Origin: CAYHVK01 sp964360255
Lineage (GTDB): Bacteria; Bdellovibrionota; Bdellovibrionia; Bdellovibrionales; UBA1609
Reading direction: 5' to 3'
Assembly: GCA_964360255.1 (NCBI GenBank)
Contig: CAYHVK010000004.1
Coordinates: forward strand, 124,001 to 188,000
Length of the DNA: 64,000 nt
Made by a program: the position numbers and the translations under genes. Below, piece after piece: positions 25,466 to 33,887 of this stretch (position 1 is its first letter; each line of letters starts with the position of its first letter). The notes under the pieces were generated by a model that was not told the DNA's origin, searched no databases, and saw only the letters and a list, made by a program, of their open reading frames with translations.

Positions 25466-25690
25466 TTAAATCAGATGGCGGCCGACTAGTGGGCGCGCCT
25501 GATCGAAACCTTCATTGCGTACATTTTCAGTAACACCGGGCTCGATTTGTTTTTTAACTTGGGCCGAGAAGATTCCATTATAGACAAATTCAATGGCAGA
25601 AGTTGCAAGCTGACCAATTGCAGTCACCGACTGACGAATCTTACCAAAATTAGGTTGAGCCATGAGAGCTTGTGAAATTGTCTTTTCCAT
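25466..25690 (-). CDS. Small protein translationally coupled to phoU
   Basis: 74 residues. Its ATG shares the A of the phoU stop (TAATG), so it is translated as the last gene of the phosphate operon. The sequence (KTISQALMAQPNFGKIRQSV, TAIGQLATSAIEFVYNGIF) is mildly amphipathic with no signal peptide, membrane span or recognised motif. Its stop codon marks the exact junction with the ORF6N remnant, so the present C-terminus (ARPLVGRHLI) may have been altered by that rearrangement. Confidence 0.6.
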   Translation of the reverse strand: MEKTISQALMAQPNFGKIRQSVTAIGQLATSAIEFVYNGIFSAQVKKQIEPGVTENVRNEGFDQARPLVGRHLI

Positions 25691-26379
25691 TAGTCTTTAT
25701 CGCCTTTTTGCCACGTCAAAAACTCTTCAGGTTGGTGACGAACGATTTTGCCTTCGATCATATAGATCACATCTTCGCAAATGTTGGTAGCATAATCTGC
25801 CACACGCTCTAAGTGACGAGAGATAGAGAGATAATGGATAAACGATTCTACGTGCTCAGGATTCTTACGGATTCCGTCGTACACAAGAGCATAAACTGAC
25901 TTATTAATGGCATCTACGGCATCATCGTCTTCGCAGACCTTCTTAGCCATAGCTACGTTTCCCTGCACAAAACAATCAAGGGAGTTGCGGAGCATTTTCA
26001 CCGACAACTGCCACATATTCTCAAAATCGAATGGAATGGCTAAAGGCGCCTGTTTTTGAAGGTAAATCACACGCTCAGCGATATTCACCGCTAAGTCGCT
26101 CACGCGCTCAAGATCGTTATTGATTTTTAAAGTTGCGATCACAAAACGCAAATCATTAGCTACAGGAGTGTGAAGGGCCAAAATCTTCAGGCACTCTTCT
26201 TCGATCTCTACTTCTTTAAGATCAACTTGATTGTCATATTTAATAACTTCACGGGCGAGATCGCCATCCATACGTTTCAAAGCCAGGCCGGCTTTATTCA
26301 AACTCGTTTCAGCCAAGCTTCCTAAATAGAGAAGACGCTGCTTTAACTGCTCAAGCTCTGTGTTTAAATGAACTGACAA
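25690..26379 (-). CDS. phoU: Phosphate transport regulator PhoU
   Basis: 229 residues, two PhoU three-helix repeats. Each carries the acidic metal-binding pattern: VIKYDNQVDLKEVEIEE in the first and VCEDDDAVDAINKSVY in the second; LRFVIATLKINNDLERVSDLAVNIAER and SISRHLERVADYATNICEDVIYM match the conserved second halves. PhoU links the Pst transporter with PhoR and damps the Pho response when phosphate is plentiful. It lies eight bases behind pstB. Confidence 0.94.
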   Translation of the reverse strand: MSVHLNTELEQLKQRLLYLGSLAETSLNKAGLALKRMDGDLAREVIKYDNQVDLKEVEIEEECLKILALHTPVANDLRFVIATLKINNDLERVSDLAVNIAERVIYLQKQAPLAIPFDFENMWQLSVKMLRNSLDCFVQGNVAMAKKVCEDDDAVDAINKSVYALVYDGIRKNPEHVESFIHYLSISRHLERVADYATNICEDVIYMIEGKIVRHQPEEFLTWQKGDKD

Positions 26380-26387
26380 GGCGGCTC

Positions 26388-27140
26388 CTAACCAAAACGT
26401 CCAGTGATGTAATCTTCTGTACGCTTTTCTTTCGGGTTCGTAAATATCTTCTTCGTTTCGCTCGACTCGATCAAGTCCCCATCATAGAAAAAGTGGGTGT
26501 TGTCCGACACTCGCGCCGCTTGTTGCATATTATGGGTGACAATCACAATTGAGTAATTGGCCCGCAATTCAGCAATTAAGTCTTCAATTCTCGCCGTTGA
26601 GCGTGGATCTAGCGCCGAACACGGCTCATCCATCAAAATAATCTCAGGCTCCATTGCAATGGCGCGAGCGATGCAAAGTCTTTGCTGCTGACCACCTGAC
26701 AGAGCAAAAGCGGACTCCTGCAGGCGATCTTTCACTTCATCCCATAAAGCCGCTTTTCGCAAGCAATCTTCAACGAGCTCATCGTAGTTGCCCTTGTAAC
26801 TATTGAGTTTGGGGCCCCAAGTAATATTATTGTAAATAGATTTCGGGAATGGATTCGGCTTTTGAAATACCATGCCGATTTTACGACGAATGAGCGCCGG
26901 ATCTTCTTTGCGGGACGCCACATTTCTGCCGTGAAAAAGAATCTCACCTTCAAGGCGGACACCTTCGATAAACTCATTCATTCGGTTTAAAGAGCGCAAG
27001 TAAGTGCTCTTTCCGCAACCTGAAGGGCCGATCACTGCAGCCACTTCGTTTTTGCGAAACTGTAAAGAAACTTCTTTAACGGCTTGTTTCGGCCCGTAAA
27101 AAACTGAGAGTTCTTTCGTTTCTAAAACTATAGGCTTCAT
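26388..27140 (-). CDS. pstB: Phosphate ABC transporter ATP-binding protein PstB
   Basis: 250 residues. ATPase motifs are complete: Walker A GPSGCGKST near 38, Q-loop MVFQKPNPFPKSIYNNI, signature LSGGQQQRLCIARA, Walker B IILMDEPCSALDP and the H-loop IVTHNMQQAARVSD. The PNPFPxSIYxN and EPCSALDP strings are typical of PstB. It drives phosphate uptake through PstCA. It overlaps pstA by four bases (ATGA), as expected in a compact pst operon. Confidence 0.95.
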   Translation of the reverse strand: MKPIVLETKELSVFYGPKQAVKEVSLQFRKNEVAAVIGPSGCGKSTYLRSLNRMNEFIEGVRLEGEILFHGRNVASRKEDPALIRRKIGMVFQKPNPFPKSIYNNITWGPKLNSYKGNYDELVEDCLRKAALWDEVKDRLQESAFALSGGQQQRLCIARAIAMEPEIILMDEPCSALDPRSTARIEDLIAELRANYSIVIVTHNMQQAARVSDNTHFFYDGDLIESSETKKIFTNPKEKRTEDYITGRFG

Positions 27141-27979
27141 TTGTACCTCTGAGCTCGTTCACGAATTACGATAGCCACCAAATTCAATATAAAGAGAAAA
27201 ACCATAAGAACAATAATACCAGCGGCTGCAAGACCGTGGAAGTCCGCCGATGGGCGACCGGCCCAGTTGAAAATCTGAACTGGTAATACGGTAAATGAAT
27301 CGTTCATCGATTCAGGCACAAAGGCGACATAACTCAAAGCACCTATCAAAATCAGCGGAGCCGTCTCACCCATCGCCCGAGAAAGCGCCAAGATAATACC
27401 GGTCATGATTCCTGAAGCTGCGGCTGGCAGAACTTGGCCAAGGGTCACTTGCCATTTACGGGCGCCTAAAGCGTAAGCTGCATCACGAAGCGTACGGGGC
27501 ACGGCACGAATTGCACCCTGAGCCGAAATCACAATCACCGGGAGAATTAAAAGACTGAGAGTTAAAGCTCCAGCTAAAACACTTTTGCCCATACCGAAGG
27601 CACGTACGAAAACCGTGAGACCCACGAGACCATAAATAATTGAAGGCATACCCGCTAAAGTGGCAATATTGACCTGCACGAGGTCAGAGAATTTACCTTC
27701 GGGCATATACTCTTCGAGATAAAACGCCGTTGCAATGCCCACTGGCACCGAAATTAAGGCGGTTAAGCACATAATCCAAACCGAACCCCAGATGGCGGCA
27801 TAAATACCGGCTTGTGTAGCTTTACGAGAAGGAAAGTTCGTCAAGAAGTGAGGGGCCAGCCACGGTAAACCTTCGCGTAAAATTGTATAGAGCAAAATTG
27901 CCAGCACCGCGATGCCAAGAAATGCCATTGAAAAACACGCGATTCTAAAAATCTTCTCAATAATACGGCGACTCCTCAA
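27137..27979 (-). CDS. pstA: Phosphate ABC transporter permease PstA
   Basis: 280 residues with six membrane spans. The ABC permease coupling loop is visible as LRDAAYALGARKWQVTLGQVLPAAASGIMTG, followed by SRAMGETAPLILIGA, both typical of PstA; GIATAFYLEEY and GMPSIIYGLVGL are also conserved. It forms the inner-membrane channel with PstC. It overlaps its neighbours on both sides by four bases. Confidence 0.94.
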   Translation of the reverse strand: MRSRRIIEKIFRIACFSMAFLGIAVLAILLYTILREGLPWLAPHFLTNFPSRKATQAGIYAAIWGSVWIMCLTALISVPVGIATAFYLEEYMPEGKFSDLVQVNIATLAGMPSIIYGLVGLTVFVRAFGMGKSVLAGALTLSLLILPVIVISAQGAIRAVPRTLRDAAYALGARKWQVTLGQVLPAAASGIMTGIILALSRAMGETAPLILIGALSYVAFVPESMNDSFTVLPVQIFNWAGRPSADFHGLAAAGIIVLMVFLFILNLVAIVIRERAQRYK

Positions 27980-28872
27980 TCAACACCTCGCGGAGCCCGT
28001 AAAATCAAGTAAGTTCCGAAACCGTTCATAAAAAGTGTCATTATCAAAAGAACAAAACCAACGGCAAAACTACTGAGGTATTCAACTCCGCCCGCCTCAA
28101 CATCACCGAGACTCACTTGCACAATATAAGCCGTCATCGTTTGAATACTTTCAAAAAAACTACCGGTCATTTTCGGAGTTGAACCAGCGGCTAATGTAAC
28201 CGCCATCGTTTCACCCACGGCTCGTGAAAGCGCGAGCAATACAGCCGCCACAACTCGACCTGAAGCTGCTGGTAATAAAATATCTTGAATCACTTCGCGC
28301 GAAGTAGCGCCTAGCGAGTAGGCTCCATCACGAAGGCTTCGTGGTAAAGCGCGAAAGGCGTCATCACAAAGTGAAGCCACCATGGGTAAAATCATAATGC
28401 CCACAACAATTGAAGCGCTAAGACCGTTAAAGATTTCAATATTCGGAAAAATTTCACGCAAAGCCGGCGTAATCACCGTCAAAGCAAAGTAACCGTAAAC
28501 CACGGTTGGAATACCCGCGAGAATTTCGAGTATGGGCTTCAGCCACGAACGTAAACGCGGCGAAGAGAACTCACTGAGCTGAATCGCAATCATCAAACCA
28601 AAAGGCAGCGCAATGGCAATAGCACCGAAAGAGACCAGAGCAGTGCCGCAAATCAGCGGCCAGACTCCGAAAGTTTTTGGCTCGATTAAAGGGCCCCAAT
28701 CGGTGCCCCCAAAAAAATCAGCGAATGAAACTAATTGGAAGAACGCGATGGTTTCGCGCCCCAAGATAAAAACTGTAACGACTGTCGTAACCAAAGTGAC
28801 AAAAACGCCAACCCGGAATACCCAAGCCAGCGCCTTATCAATAAAAAGATTCTTTTTGTCGTTAAAAGTCAC
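27976..28872 (-). CDS. pstC: Phosphate ABC transporter permease PstC
   Basis: 298 residues with six membrane spans. Diagnostic segments are GRETIAFF in the first periplasmic loop, FFGGTDWGP, ILAGIPTVVYGYFAL, the coupling loop LRDGAYSLGATSREVIQDILLPAASGRV and SRAVGETMAVTLAAG. It pairs with PstA. The four-base overlap with pstA and the 13-base gap from pstS indicate one operon. Confidence 0.94.
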   Translation of the reverse strand: MTFNDKKNLFIDKALAWVFRVGVFVTLVTTVVTVFILGRETIAFFQLVSFADFFGGTDWGPLIEPKTFGVWPLICGTALVSFGAIAIALPFGLMIAIQLSEFSSPRLRSWLKPILEILAGIPTVVYGYFALTVITPALREIFPNIEIFNGLSASIVVGIMILPMVASLCDDAFRALPRSLRDGAYSLGATSREVIQDILLPAASGRVVAAVLLALSRAVGETMAVTLAAGSTPKMTGSFFESIQTMTAYIVQVSLGDVEAGGVEYLSSFAVGFVLLIMTLFMNGFGTYLILRAPRGVD

Positions 28873-28885
28873 TTTGCCTTACAAA

Positions 28886-29794
28886 TTATTTAAGCGCTGT
28901 AAAATCTTTCTTCGCCTTTTTGTATTTAGCATCCGGCAGCGGAACATATCCTACTTCTTTAACTAAAGTTTTCACATTGTCGATGTAGAAGTTAACGAAC
29001 TCTTTCACTTCAGAACGCTTAGCTGCTGGCTTAGAAACATAGATATAAACAATACGTGAAAGCGGTGCGTACGACCCATCATTGATTGTTTTTTCGTTGG
29101 GCTCGATAGCCCCTTTGCCGCTATCAACTAGTAATGCGCGGAGTTTATCTTTATGGCTCGCATAGTAAGCAAAACCAAAATAACCAAGAGCGTTTTTATT
29201 ACCCATAACCCCATTCACAAGAACATTGTCATCTTCACTCTGTGTGAAGTCTTTGCGTGACAACTGAGACTTGCCGTTGATGGCTTCAGTGAAATAATCA
29301 AAAGTTCCAGAATCTGTACCTGGGCCAAAAAGAAGAATCTTTTCGTTCGGCCATGCCGGATTCACATCTTTCCAAGTTTTAACTTTGCTGTTTGGTTCCC
29401 ACATTTTTTTAAGGTCTGCCACGGTGATTTTCTGTGCCCATGTGTTCTCCTTATTCACAACAACTACGATACCATCATGTGCCACCGGAACGGCGATGTA
29501 ATCAATGCCGTGCGCTTTCGCTTCTTTGGCTTCGCTATCTTTAATTGTGCGAGAAGCATTGTTGATATCGATTTCGCCTTTAGCGAACTTCGCAAAACCG
29601 CCACCAGTACCCGACGTGCCCACAGTCACACGAATTTTCGGAAATTTTGCGCCGAATTCTTCGGCTACAGCTTCAGTGATAGGAAACACTGTGCTCGAAC
29701 CATCAACTTTAACCTGACCTTCTGGTGCTGCGAATGAAGTCGCCCCCACTAATAATGCCGATGCAATAACTAAATTGAATAGATTTTTTGACAT
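28886..29794 (-). CDS. pstS: Periplasmic phosphate-binding protein PstS
   Basis: 302 residues. A signal peptide ends after TSFA (about residue 22). Phosphate-binding residues are in VDGSSTVFPITEAVAEEF, VGTSGTGGGFAKFAKGEIDINNASR and GTDSGTFDYFTEAI, which match the PstS/SphX branch. It captures phosphate in the periplasm and hands it to PstCA. GGAGG precedes its start, and an 11-bp direct repeat that could be a Pho box lies just upstream, so it may have its own phosphate-controlled promoter inside the phoBR-pst operon. Confidence 0.94.
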   Translation of the reverse strand: MSKNLFNLVIASALLVGATSFAAPEGQVKVDGSSTVFPITEAVAEEFGAKFPKIRVTVGTSGTGGGFAKFAKGEIDINNASRTIKDSEAKEAKAHGIDYIAVPVAHDGIVVVVNKENTWAQKITVADLKKMWEPNSKVKTWKDVNPAWPNEKILLFGPGTDSGTFDYFTEAINGKSQLSRKDFTQSEDDNVLVNGVMGNKNALGYFGFAYYASHKDKLRALLVDSGKGAIEPNEKTINDGSYAPLSRIVYIYVSKPAAKRSEVKEFVNFYIDNVKTLVKEVGYVPLPDAKYKKAKKDFTALK

Positions 29795-29826
29795 AGAACC
29801 TCCAAGTTCAAGGAAGCTTAACGAAT

Positions 29827-29847
29827 GTTTATTAGGGTTTTATTAGG
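29827..29847 (-). promoter_or_regulatory. Candidate Pho-box-like direct repeat before pstS
   Basis: Read on the minus strand, CCTAATAAAAC is followed directly by CCTAATAAAC, a direct repeat of 11-bp period. Pho boxes bound by PhoB dimers also have an 11-bp period. It begins inside the phoR stop codon region and ends about 33 bases before the pstS ATG. The repeat unit differs from the E. coli CTGTCAT half-site, so the assignment is by spacing and position only. Confidence 0.4.
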
Positions 29848-31213
29848 ATTCCCTATTTTTTAGGGGAATGGTAATAGAAAAGGTGCTTCCTTGACCGACC
29901 TGGCTCTGAGCCTCGACTTGGCCACGGTGTGCTGAAGCGATATATTTCACAATTGAGAGGCCTAGTCCGGTGCCACCCACGTCTCGCCCACGAGCTTTAT
30001 CAACCCGATAAAAACGCTCAAAAATACGCCCCAAGTGCTTTTCAGGAATACCAATACCTTCATCAGTGACCTGAATCCGGCAATTGGTTCCTTGGGCATA
30101 GGCCTGAATTTTTACTGACTTACCGGGATCGCTATAACGGATAGCATTATCAATTAAATTCACCACGGCTTGCTCGAGTAAGTTGCGATCCATTTCAGCT
30201 TCGAGCTGGCGATCGACTTGGCTGACCAGAGAAATTTGTTTCGCACGGGCCGATACCTGGCACACTTCAAGCGCATTCTGAATGACTTCGCCAACGCTGA
30301 CCATTTTCAATTCAATTTGATTGTCTTCAATATCTTTTTCAAGACGAGAAAGCGCGAGTAAATCTTCAATAATTTGATTGAGACGTGTGGCATGCTTTTG
30401 AATTATAGCAATATATTTTTTCATCTCTTGAGGATCTTGCACAGCCGGATTCAGCAGCGTTTCGGCAAAACCTTGAATGGAAGTGAGCGGAGTGCGCAAT
30501 TCGTGTGAAACATTGGCAACAAAAGTTTTGCGCATACCTTCAAGCTCACGCATTCGAGTGATATCACTGAGCACAAGTACGAGGCCCGACGACTCAGCAT
30601 TGGCTTGTAAAAGTGGGCGTGCCCGCACCTGCATAAAGCGAATGCCTTCGGCGGTGACGAGCTCAATATCTCTCTCGCCGCCCTTTTTCTGCGTCATTGA
30701 GTCTTCAATTAAATCTAAAATCTCAGGGACACGAATGACCTCTACAACTTTTTGATTTTGGGCTGATAAACGGGGTACTGATAAAATTTGTGAGGCGGCG
30801 CGATTCATATGCAAAATGTTTTTATTAACATCTAGGGCCACAACACCTTCGCCCATAGAAGAGAAAACTGCCTCTTGTTCATTTTTCTGCTGAAGTACAG
30901 TCTCCATACGAGTATTGAGTTGATTAGAAATCGAGTCGATCGAGCGCGCCAAATCACGAATCTCAAAACCTTCGCTCTCTCGCCCTGGTAGCTGGAGCAT
31001 ACCTTTCGCAGCCATCTTGCTCATTCTAGATTCAAGTAAAAGGATGGGACGATAAATAAAACGGGCCAAAACATAGCTGCCGACTAAAATAAAAAGGCTC
31101 AAGCCAAAGGCTCCGAACACAAAATCTTTAAAAATATAAGCCAGCCCCGCGCAGACGGCGCAGGCAATTAGAATACTGAAAAAAAGGCTCCAAAAGAATC
31201 GCTTAAATCTCAT
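29843..31213 (-). CDS. phoR: Phosphate regulon sensor histidine kinase PhoR
   Basis: 456 residues. Two adjacent membrane spans (~7-27 and ~33-53) have almost no periplasmic loop, as in PhoR, which senses through Pst/PhoU. Then come a HAMP-like linker, a PAS domain (~112-220: FSSMGEGVVALDVNKNILHMN), the HisKA box with H237 in FVANVSHELRTPLTS, and the ATPase boxes N (NLIDNAIRYS), G1 (DEGIGIPEKH) and G2 (GGTGLGLSIVK). It phosphorylates PhoB when phosphate is low. It overlaps phoB by four bases. Confidence 0.92.
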   Translation of the reverse strand: MRFKRFFWSLFFSILIACAVCAGLAYIFKDFVFGAFGLSLFILVGSYVLARFIYRPILLLESRMSKMAAKGMLQLPGRESEGFEIRDLARSIDSISNQLNTRMETVLQQKNEQEAVFSSMGEGVVALDVNKNILHMNRAASQILSVPRLSAQNQKVVEVIRVPEILDLIEDSMTQKKGGERDIELVTAEGIRFMQVRARPLLQANAESSGLVLVLSDITRMRELEGMRKTFVANVSHELRTPLTSIQGFAETLLNPAVQDPQEMKKYIAIIQKHATRLNQIIEDLLALSRLEKDIEDNQIELKMVSVGEVIQNALEVCQVSARAKQISLVSQVDRQLEAEMDRNLLEQAVVNLIDNAIRYSDPGKSVKIQAYAQGTNCRIQVTDEGIGIPEKHLGRIFERFYRVDKARGRDVGGTGLGLSIVKYIASAHRGQVEAQSQVGQGSTFSITIPLKNRES

Positions 31214-31905
31214 TGCAGATCTTTAAAGCGATACCCCACTCCTCTCACAGTTTCAATCATTCCACCGAGATCACCCATTTTTTTTCTGAGGCCGACCATT
31301 TGAAAGTCGATGGTGCGATCAGTAACGGAATAATTCTCACCGCGAATAGCTTCAACAATTTGCATACGAGTGAAAACCCACCCTGGTCGCTGCGCCAAGA
31401 ACTGAAGAATTTTAAATTCAGATTGCGTCAGATCAATTTTTTCGCCGTTCACAAGCACTTCAACTTTACCTGGATTAATTTCTAAACCCGCTTGGCGAAC
31501 GACGTCGAGAATGCCTTTCTGCGCTCCACCAACACGACGAAGAACGGCCTCGACTCGTGCCAGAAGAACTTTTGGGCTGAAAGGTTTAGTGACGTAATCG
31601 TCCGCCCCACTTTCAAGACCGCGAACAACATCATTCTCTTCACCTTTAGCGGTGACCATTACGATGGGCGTTTTTTTTGTGGCCTCTTGGGCACGTAAAC
31701 GCGTACACACTTCAATGCCACTGAGGCCCGGCAACATAAGATCAAGAATAATAAGGTCAGGTTTTTTAGAAGCTATAGCCTGAAGACCCATCTCACCACT
31801 CGAAAATGTTTCGACGTGATAGCCTTCAAGAGATAAGTTAAATCGAATCAACTCAGCAATATCGTTTTCGTCTTCGATGACAAAAATTGATGACGCAGGT
31901 TTCAT
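31210..31905 (-). CDS. phoB: Phosphate regulon response regulator PhoB
   Basis: 231 residues from the ATG at 31905, which has GGGAGG six bases upstream; an in-frame start 36 bases earlier has no such site. Receiver domain: acidic pocket EDEND near residue 10, phosphoacceptor D55 in LIILDLMLPG, and the Thr and Lys of MVTAKGEE and VTKPFSP. The OmpR-type winged helix is C-terminal (LTQSEFKILQFLAQRPGWVFTR, then RTIDFQMVGLRKKMG). It is the first gene of the phosphate operon and probably activates it. Confidence 0.93.
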   Translation of the reverse strand: MKPASSIFVIEDENDIAELIRFNLSLEGYHVETFSSGEMGLQAIASKKPDLIILDLMLPGLSGIEVCTRLRAQEATKKTPIVMVTAKGEENDVVRGLESGADDYVTKPFSPKVLLARVEAVLRRVGGAQKGILDVVRQAGLEINPGKVEVLVNGEKIDLTQSEFKILQFLAQRPGWVFTRMQIVEAIRGENYSVTDRTIDFQMVGLRKKMGDLGGMIETVRGVGYRFKDLQ

Positions 31906-32058
31906 TCCGGCCCTCCCGGTCGTATTTTTACTTATGCGCACTATAACCTGTCATTATTTGAATTCGGTTTGAAAAAGAAAATATTTCTAAATCCATATGC
32001 TTTTTGACTTTACCGGCTGCGAGGCGAATGTTGCTAGGTCTACATATCGGGGGATATT

Positions 32059-33156
32059 GTGCAGTGGGTAAGACTTTACGGAATTAAGTGCTTAGGGCTA
32101 CTAGTTCTCGGACTCTCATTGAATGCCGCACAGGCGGATGACAGCTTCAACATAAAACTTGAAAAAACACCCACGCTTTATAGAAGCTTAAAGCTGAAGG
32201 AAGCCCCAGCTGAAACCACTCTCTACTTCAACGATCCCTACTATAAAAAACAAAGTTTCTTCACCCGCATTCGCGCTGAAGCGGCCTACACAGTTTTATA
32301 TGCTACGACTCCAACAAGTTCAGCACGTGTTGGCATTATCGATCAAGGGAGCATCGATAGCAGTAATCCTGAGCTTGTCGGCAAAATTCTTGCGGGCAGC
32401 GATGTGGGCAGCAATATCAATCACGGCCAATTTGTTTTAGGAATTATGGCCGCATCAAGTAACAATAGTTTTGGAATCAGTGGTGTCGCTGGTGCCCATT
32501 CTGAGTTCCTTTATAAATCGCTTCCCCTCGTCGACAAAAAACCGAACGCCGCCTTAATAGCAGAGTACATTCGTGAGTTCGGTCGCCTGGGTTTTGATGC
32601 GGTCAATTTGAGTTTTGCCATTGAACGCGAGTGCACGACACGAAACCCAGATGGCGGAAACTGTTATCATGCCATCGTCGCCAGCTCTGTGGTTCGCACG
32701 GCGATTCTTGAAACCGCTCGCGATTATAATACGATCTTTGTGGTTTCGGCTGGCAACAGTAGTCAACCGCTCCCGAGCTATACGACTCCTGAAAATGGTG
32801 TTTTAGTTGTGGGCGCGGCGACGAAAAGCTTAGAGGTCGCTGACTATACTAACAGCGGGCCTGGCGTTGATATTTACGTGGCCGAGCAAGGCATTTACGG
32901 CTTGAGCAAAAAAAGCGTATCTTCACCCCAAACCGGCACTTCATTTACCGCCCCGATTGTCACCGCAGCTGTTGCTCAGGTGAGCCGTTATTTGAAAAAC
33001 AATGGGGTTAAAATGTCAGCGGGAGACATCGCGCGCCTTGTTATATCAACGTCTCAGTTTGAGTCGGGTCTCACAAAAAGAAATTCGAGCGGAAGGCATC
33101 TCGATTTTGGAAAACTGGCTGAAGAGGCTCAAAGATTGGTTCAAAGCCGCCGATAG
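32059..33156 (+). CDS. Secreted subtilisin-like (S8) peptidase with altered motifs
   Basis: 365 residues from a GTG at 32059 that has GGGGG five bases upstream. A signal peptide ends near QADD (residue ~26). The triad is in place, but the motifs are unusual: D95 in IIDQG (usually D(T/S)G), H122 in NHGQFVLG (usually HGTHVAG), S295 in GTSFTAP, and the oxyanion Asn at 233 in SAGNSS. The D-H spacing is short, so it is a minimal subtilase. It probably works outside the cytoplasm on other proteins. The FliG-like gene follows eight bases after its stop. Confidence 0.82.
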   Translation: MQWVRLYGIKCLGLLVLGLSLNAAQADDSFNIKLEKTPTLYRSLKLKEAPAETTLYFNDPYYKKQSFFTRIRAEAAYTVLYATTPTSSARVGIIDQGSIDSSNPELVGKILAGSDVGSNINHGQFVLGIMAASSNNSFGISGVAGAHSEFLYKSLPLVDKKPNAALIAEYIREFGRLGFDAVNLSFAIERECTTRNPDGGNCYHAIVASSVVRTAILETARDYNTIFVVSAGNSSQPLPSYTTPENGVLVVGAATKSLEVADYTNSGPGVDIYVAEQGIYGLSKKSVSSPQTGTSFTAPIVTAAVAQVSRYLKNNGVKMSAGDIARLVISTSQFESGLTKRNSSGRHLDFGKLAEEAQRLVQSRR

Positions 33157-33164
33157 ACAATTAT

Positions 33165-33887
33165 ATGTCTATGATTTCAAGATACCAAAAACCAGGTGGA
33201 TTCGTTCAGCTTTTACAGCTGATCGAAACGTGCGGCAAAGCCAAACAAGAAAACTTTTTAAATATTATTGAAAAAGAATCTCCTCGTTGGGCTGTTGTTA
33301 TTAAACAAAAAATGCTCTCTCTTGAGAAAATCATGAGCTGGGATGACAACTCCCTCGCTGAGATTTTTGTGCGCGTGAATGAACTGACTTTAGCCACGGC
33401 CATGCATGGCTTTAAAGACCAAGACTGGGCGAAGATTTCAAAGACCTTCTCGCATCTTCAAAAGCGTCGCATTGAAGATCTTAAAAATTCAAAGCAACCC
33501 ACTCCGCCTGAAATTTCGAGCGCTTTTGTAAAGGTGATCGAAGAAGTTCGCGCCATGATCAAAGACGGGCACCTTCGCGTGGATAAGTTTGCTCCAGAAT
33601 TATTTCTTGAAGAAAACATTGAAGATAAAATCAGTAAAGGTGAAGTGGGCGGTAAAGTCGAAGGTACAATCACTTCGACCGTATCACACTCACCAGTGTC
33701 GACCCTGACCCCTGAAGAAACAGATGGTACGACTTTACGTTTTGATATGCCTAATGCCGGAGACAGCAGTGAACTCAAAGAGTTACGCCTTAAAGTTCAG
33801 GCTCTGCATAAAGAAAATGTTGAGCTAAAAAATGAATTGAAAATGGTTAAAGAGCGAATTGTACAAATTAAAAAACTCTCAGCTTAA
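33165..33887 (+). CDS. Orphan FliG-like domain protein with C-terminal coiled coil
   Basis: 240 residues. Residues ~10-140 follow the second half of FliG: a GGFVQLLQLIETC helix pair, KMLSLEKIMSWDDNSLAEIF (FliG: MFxFEDLxxLDDxxIQxxL), LTLATAMHGFKDQDWAKIS (DLxxALKG), FSHLQKRRIEDL (MSxRAAxxLxED) and an AQxxI-like final helix. The FliG N-terminal FliF-binding domain is absent. A low-complexity Ser/Thr/Pro stretch (~170-195) leads to a coiled coil (ELKELRLKVQALHKENVEL). No flagellar gene is nearby. The resemblance was read by eye; a rotor role is not implied. Confidence 0.6.
   Translation: MSMISRYQKPGGFVQLLQLIETCGKAKQENFLNIIEKESPRWAVVIKQKMLSLEKIMSWDDNSLAEIFVRVNELTLATAMHGFKDQDWAKISKTFSHLQKRRIEDLKNSKQPTPPEISSAFVKVIEEVRAMIKDGHLRVDKFAPELFLEENIEDKISKGEVGGKVEGTITSTVSHSPVSTLTPEETDGTTLRFDMPNAGDSSELKELRLKVQALHKENVELKNELKMVKERIVQIKKLSA

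Noticed and set aside
31948..31954. CTGTCAT half-site of an enterobacterial Pho box near phoB
   Set aside because: Only one half-site is present; the second repeat at 11-bp spacing is missing, so it may be chance.
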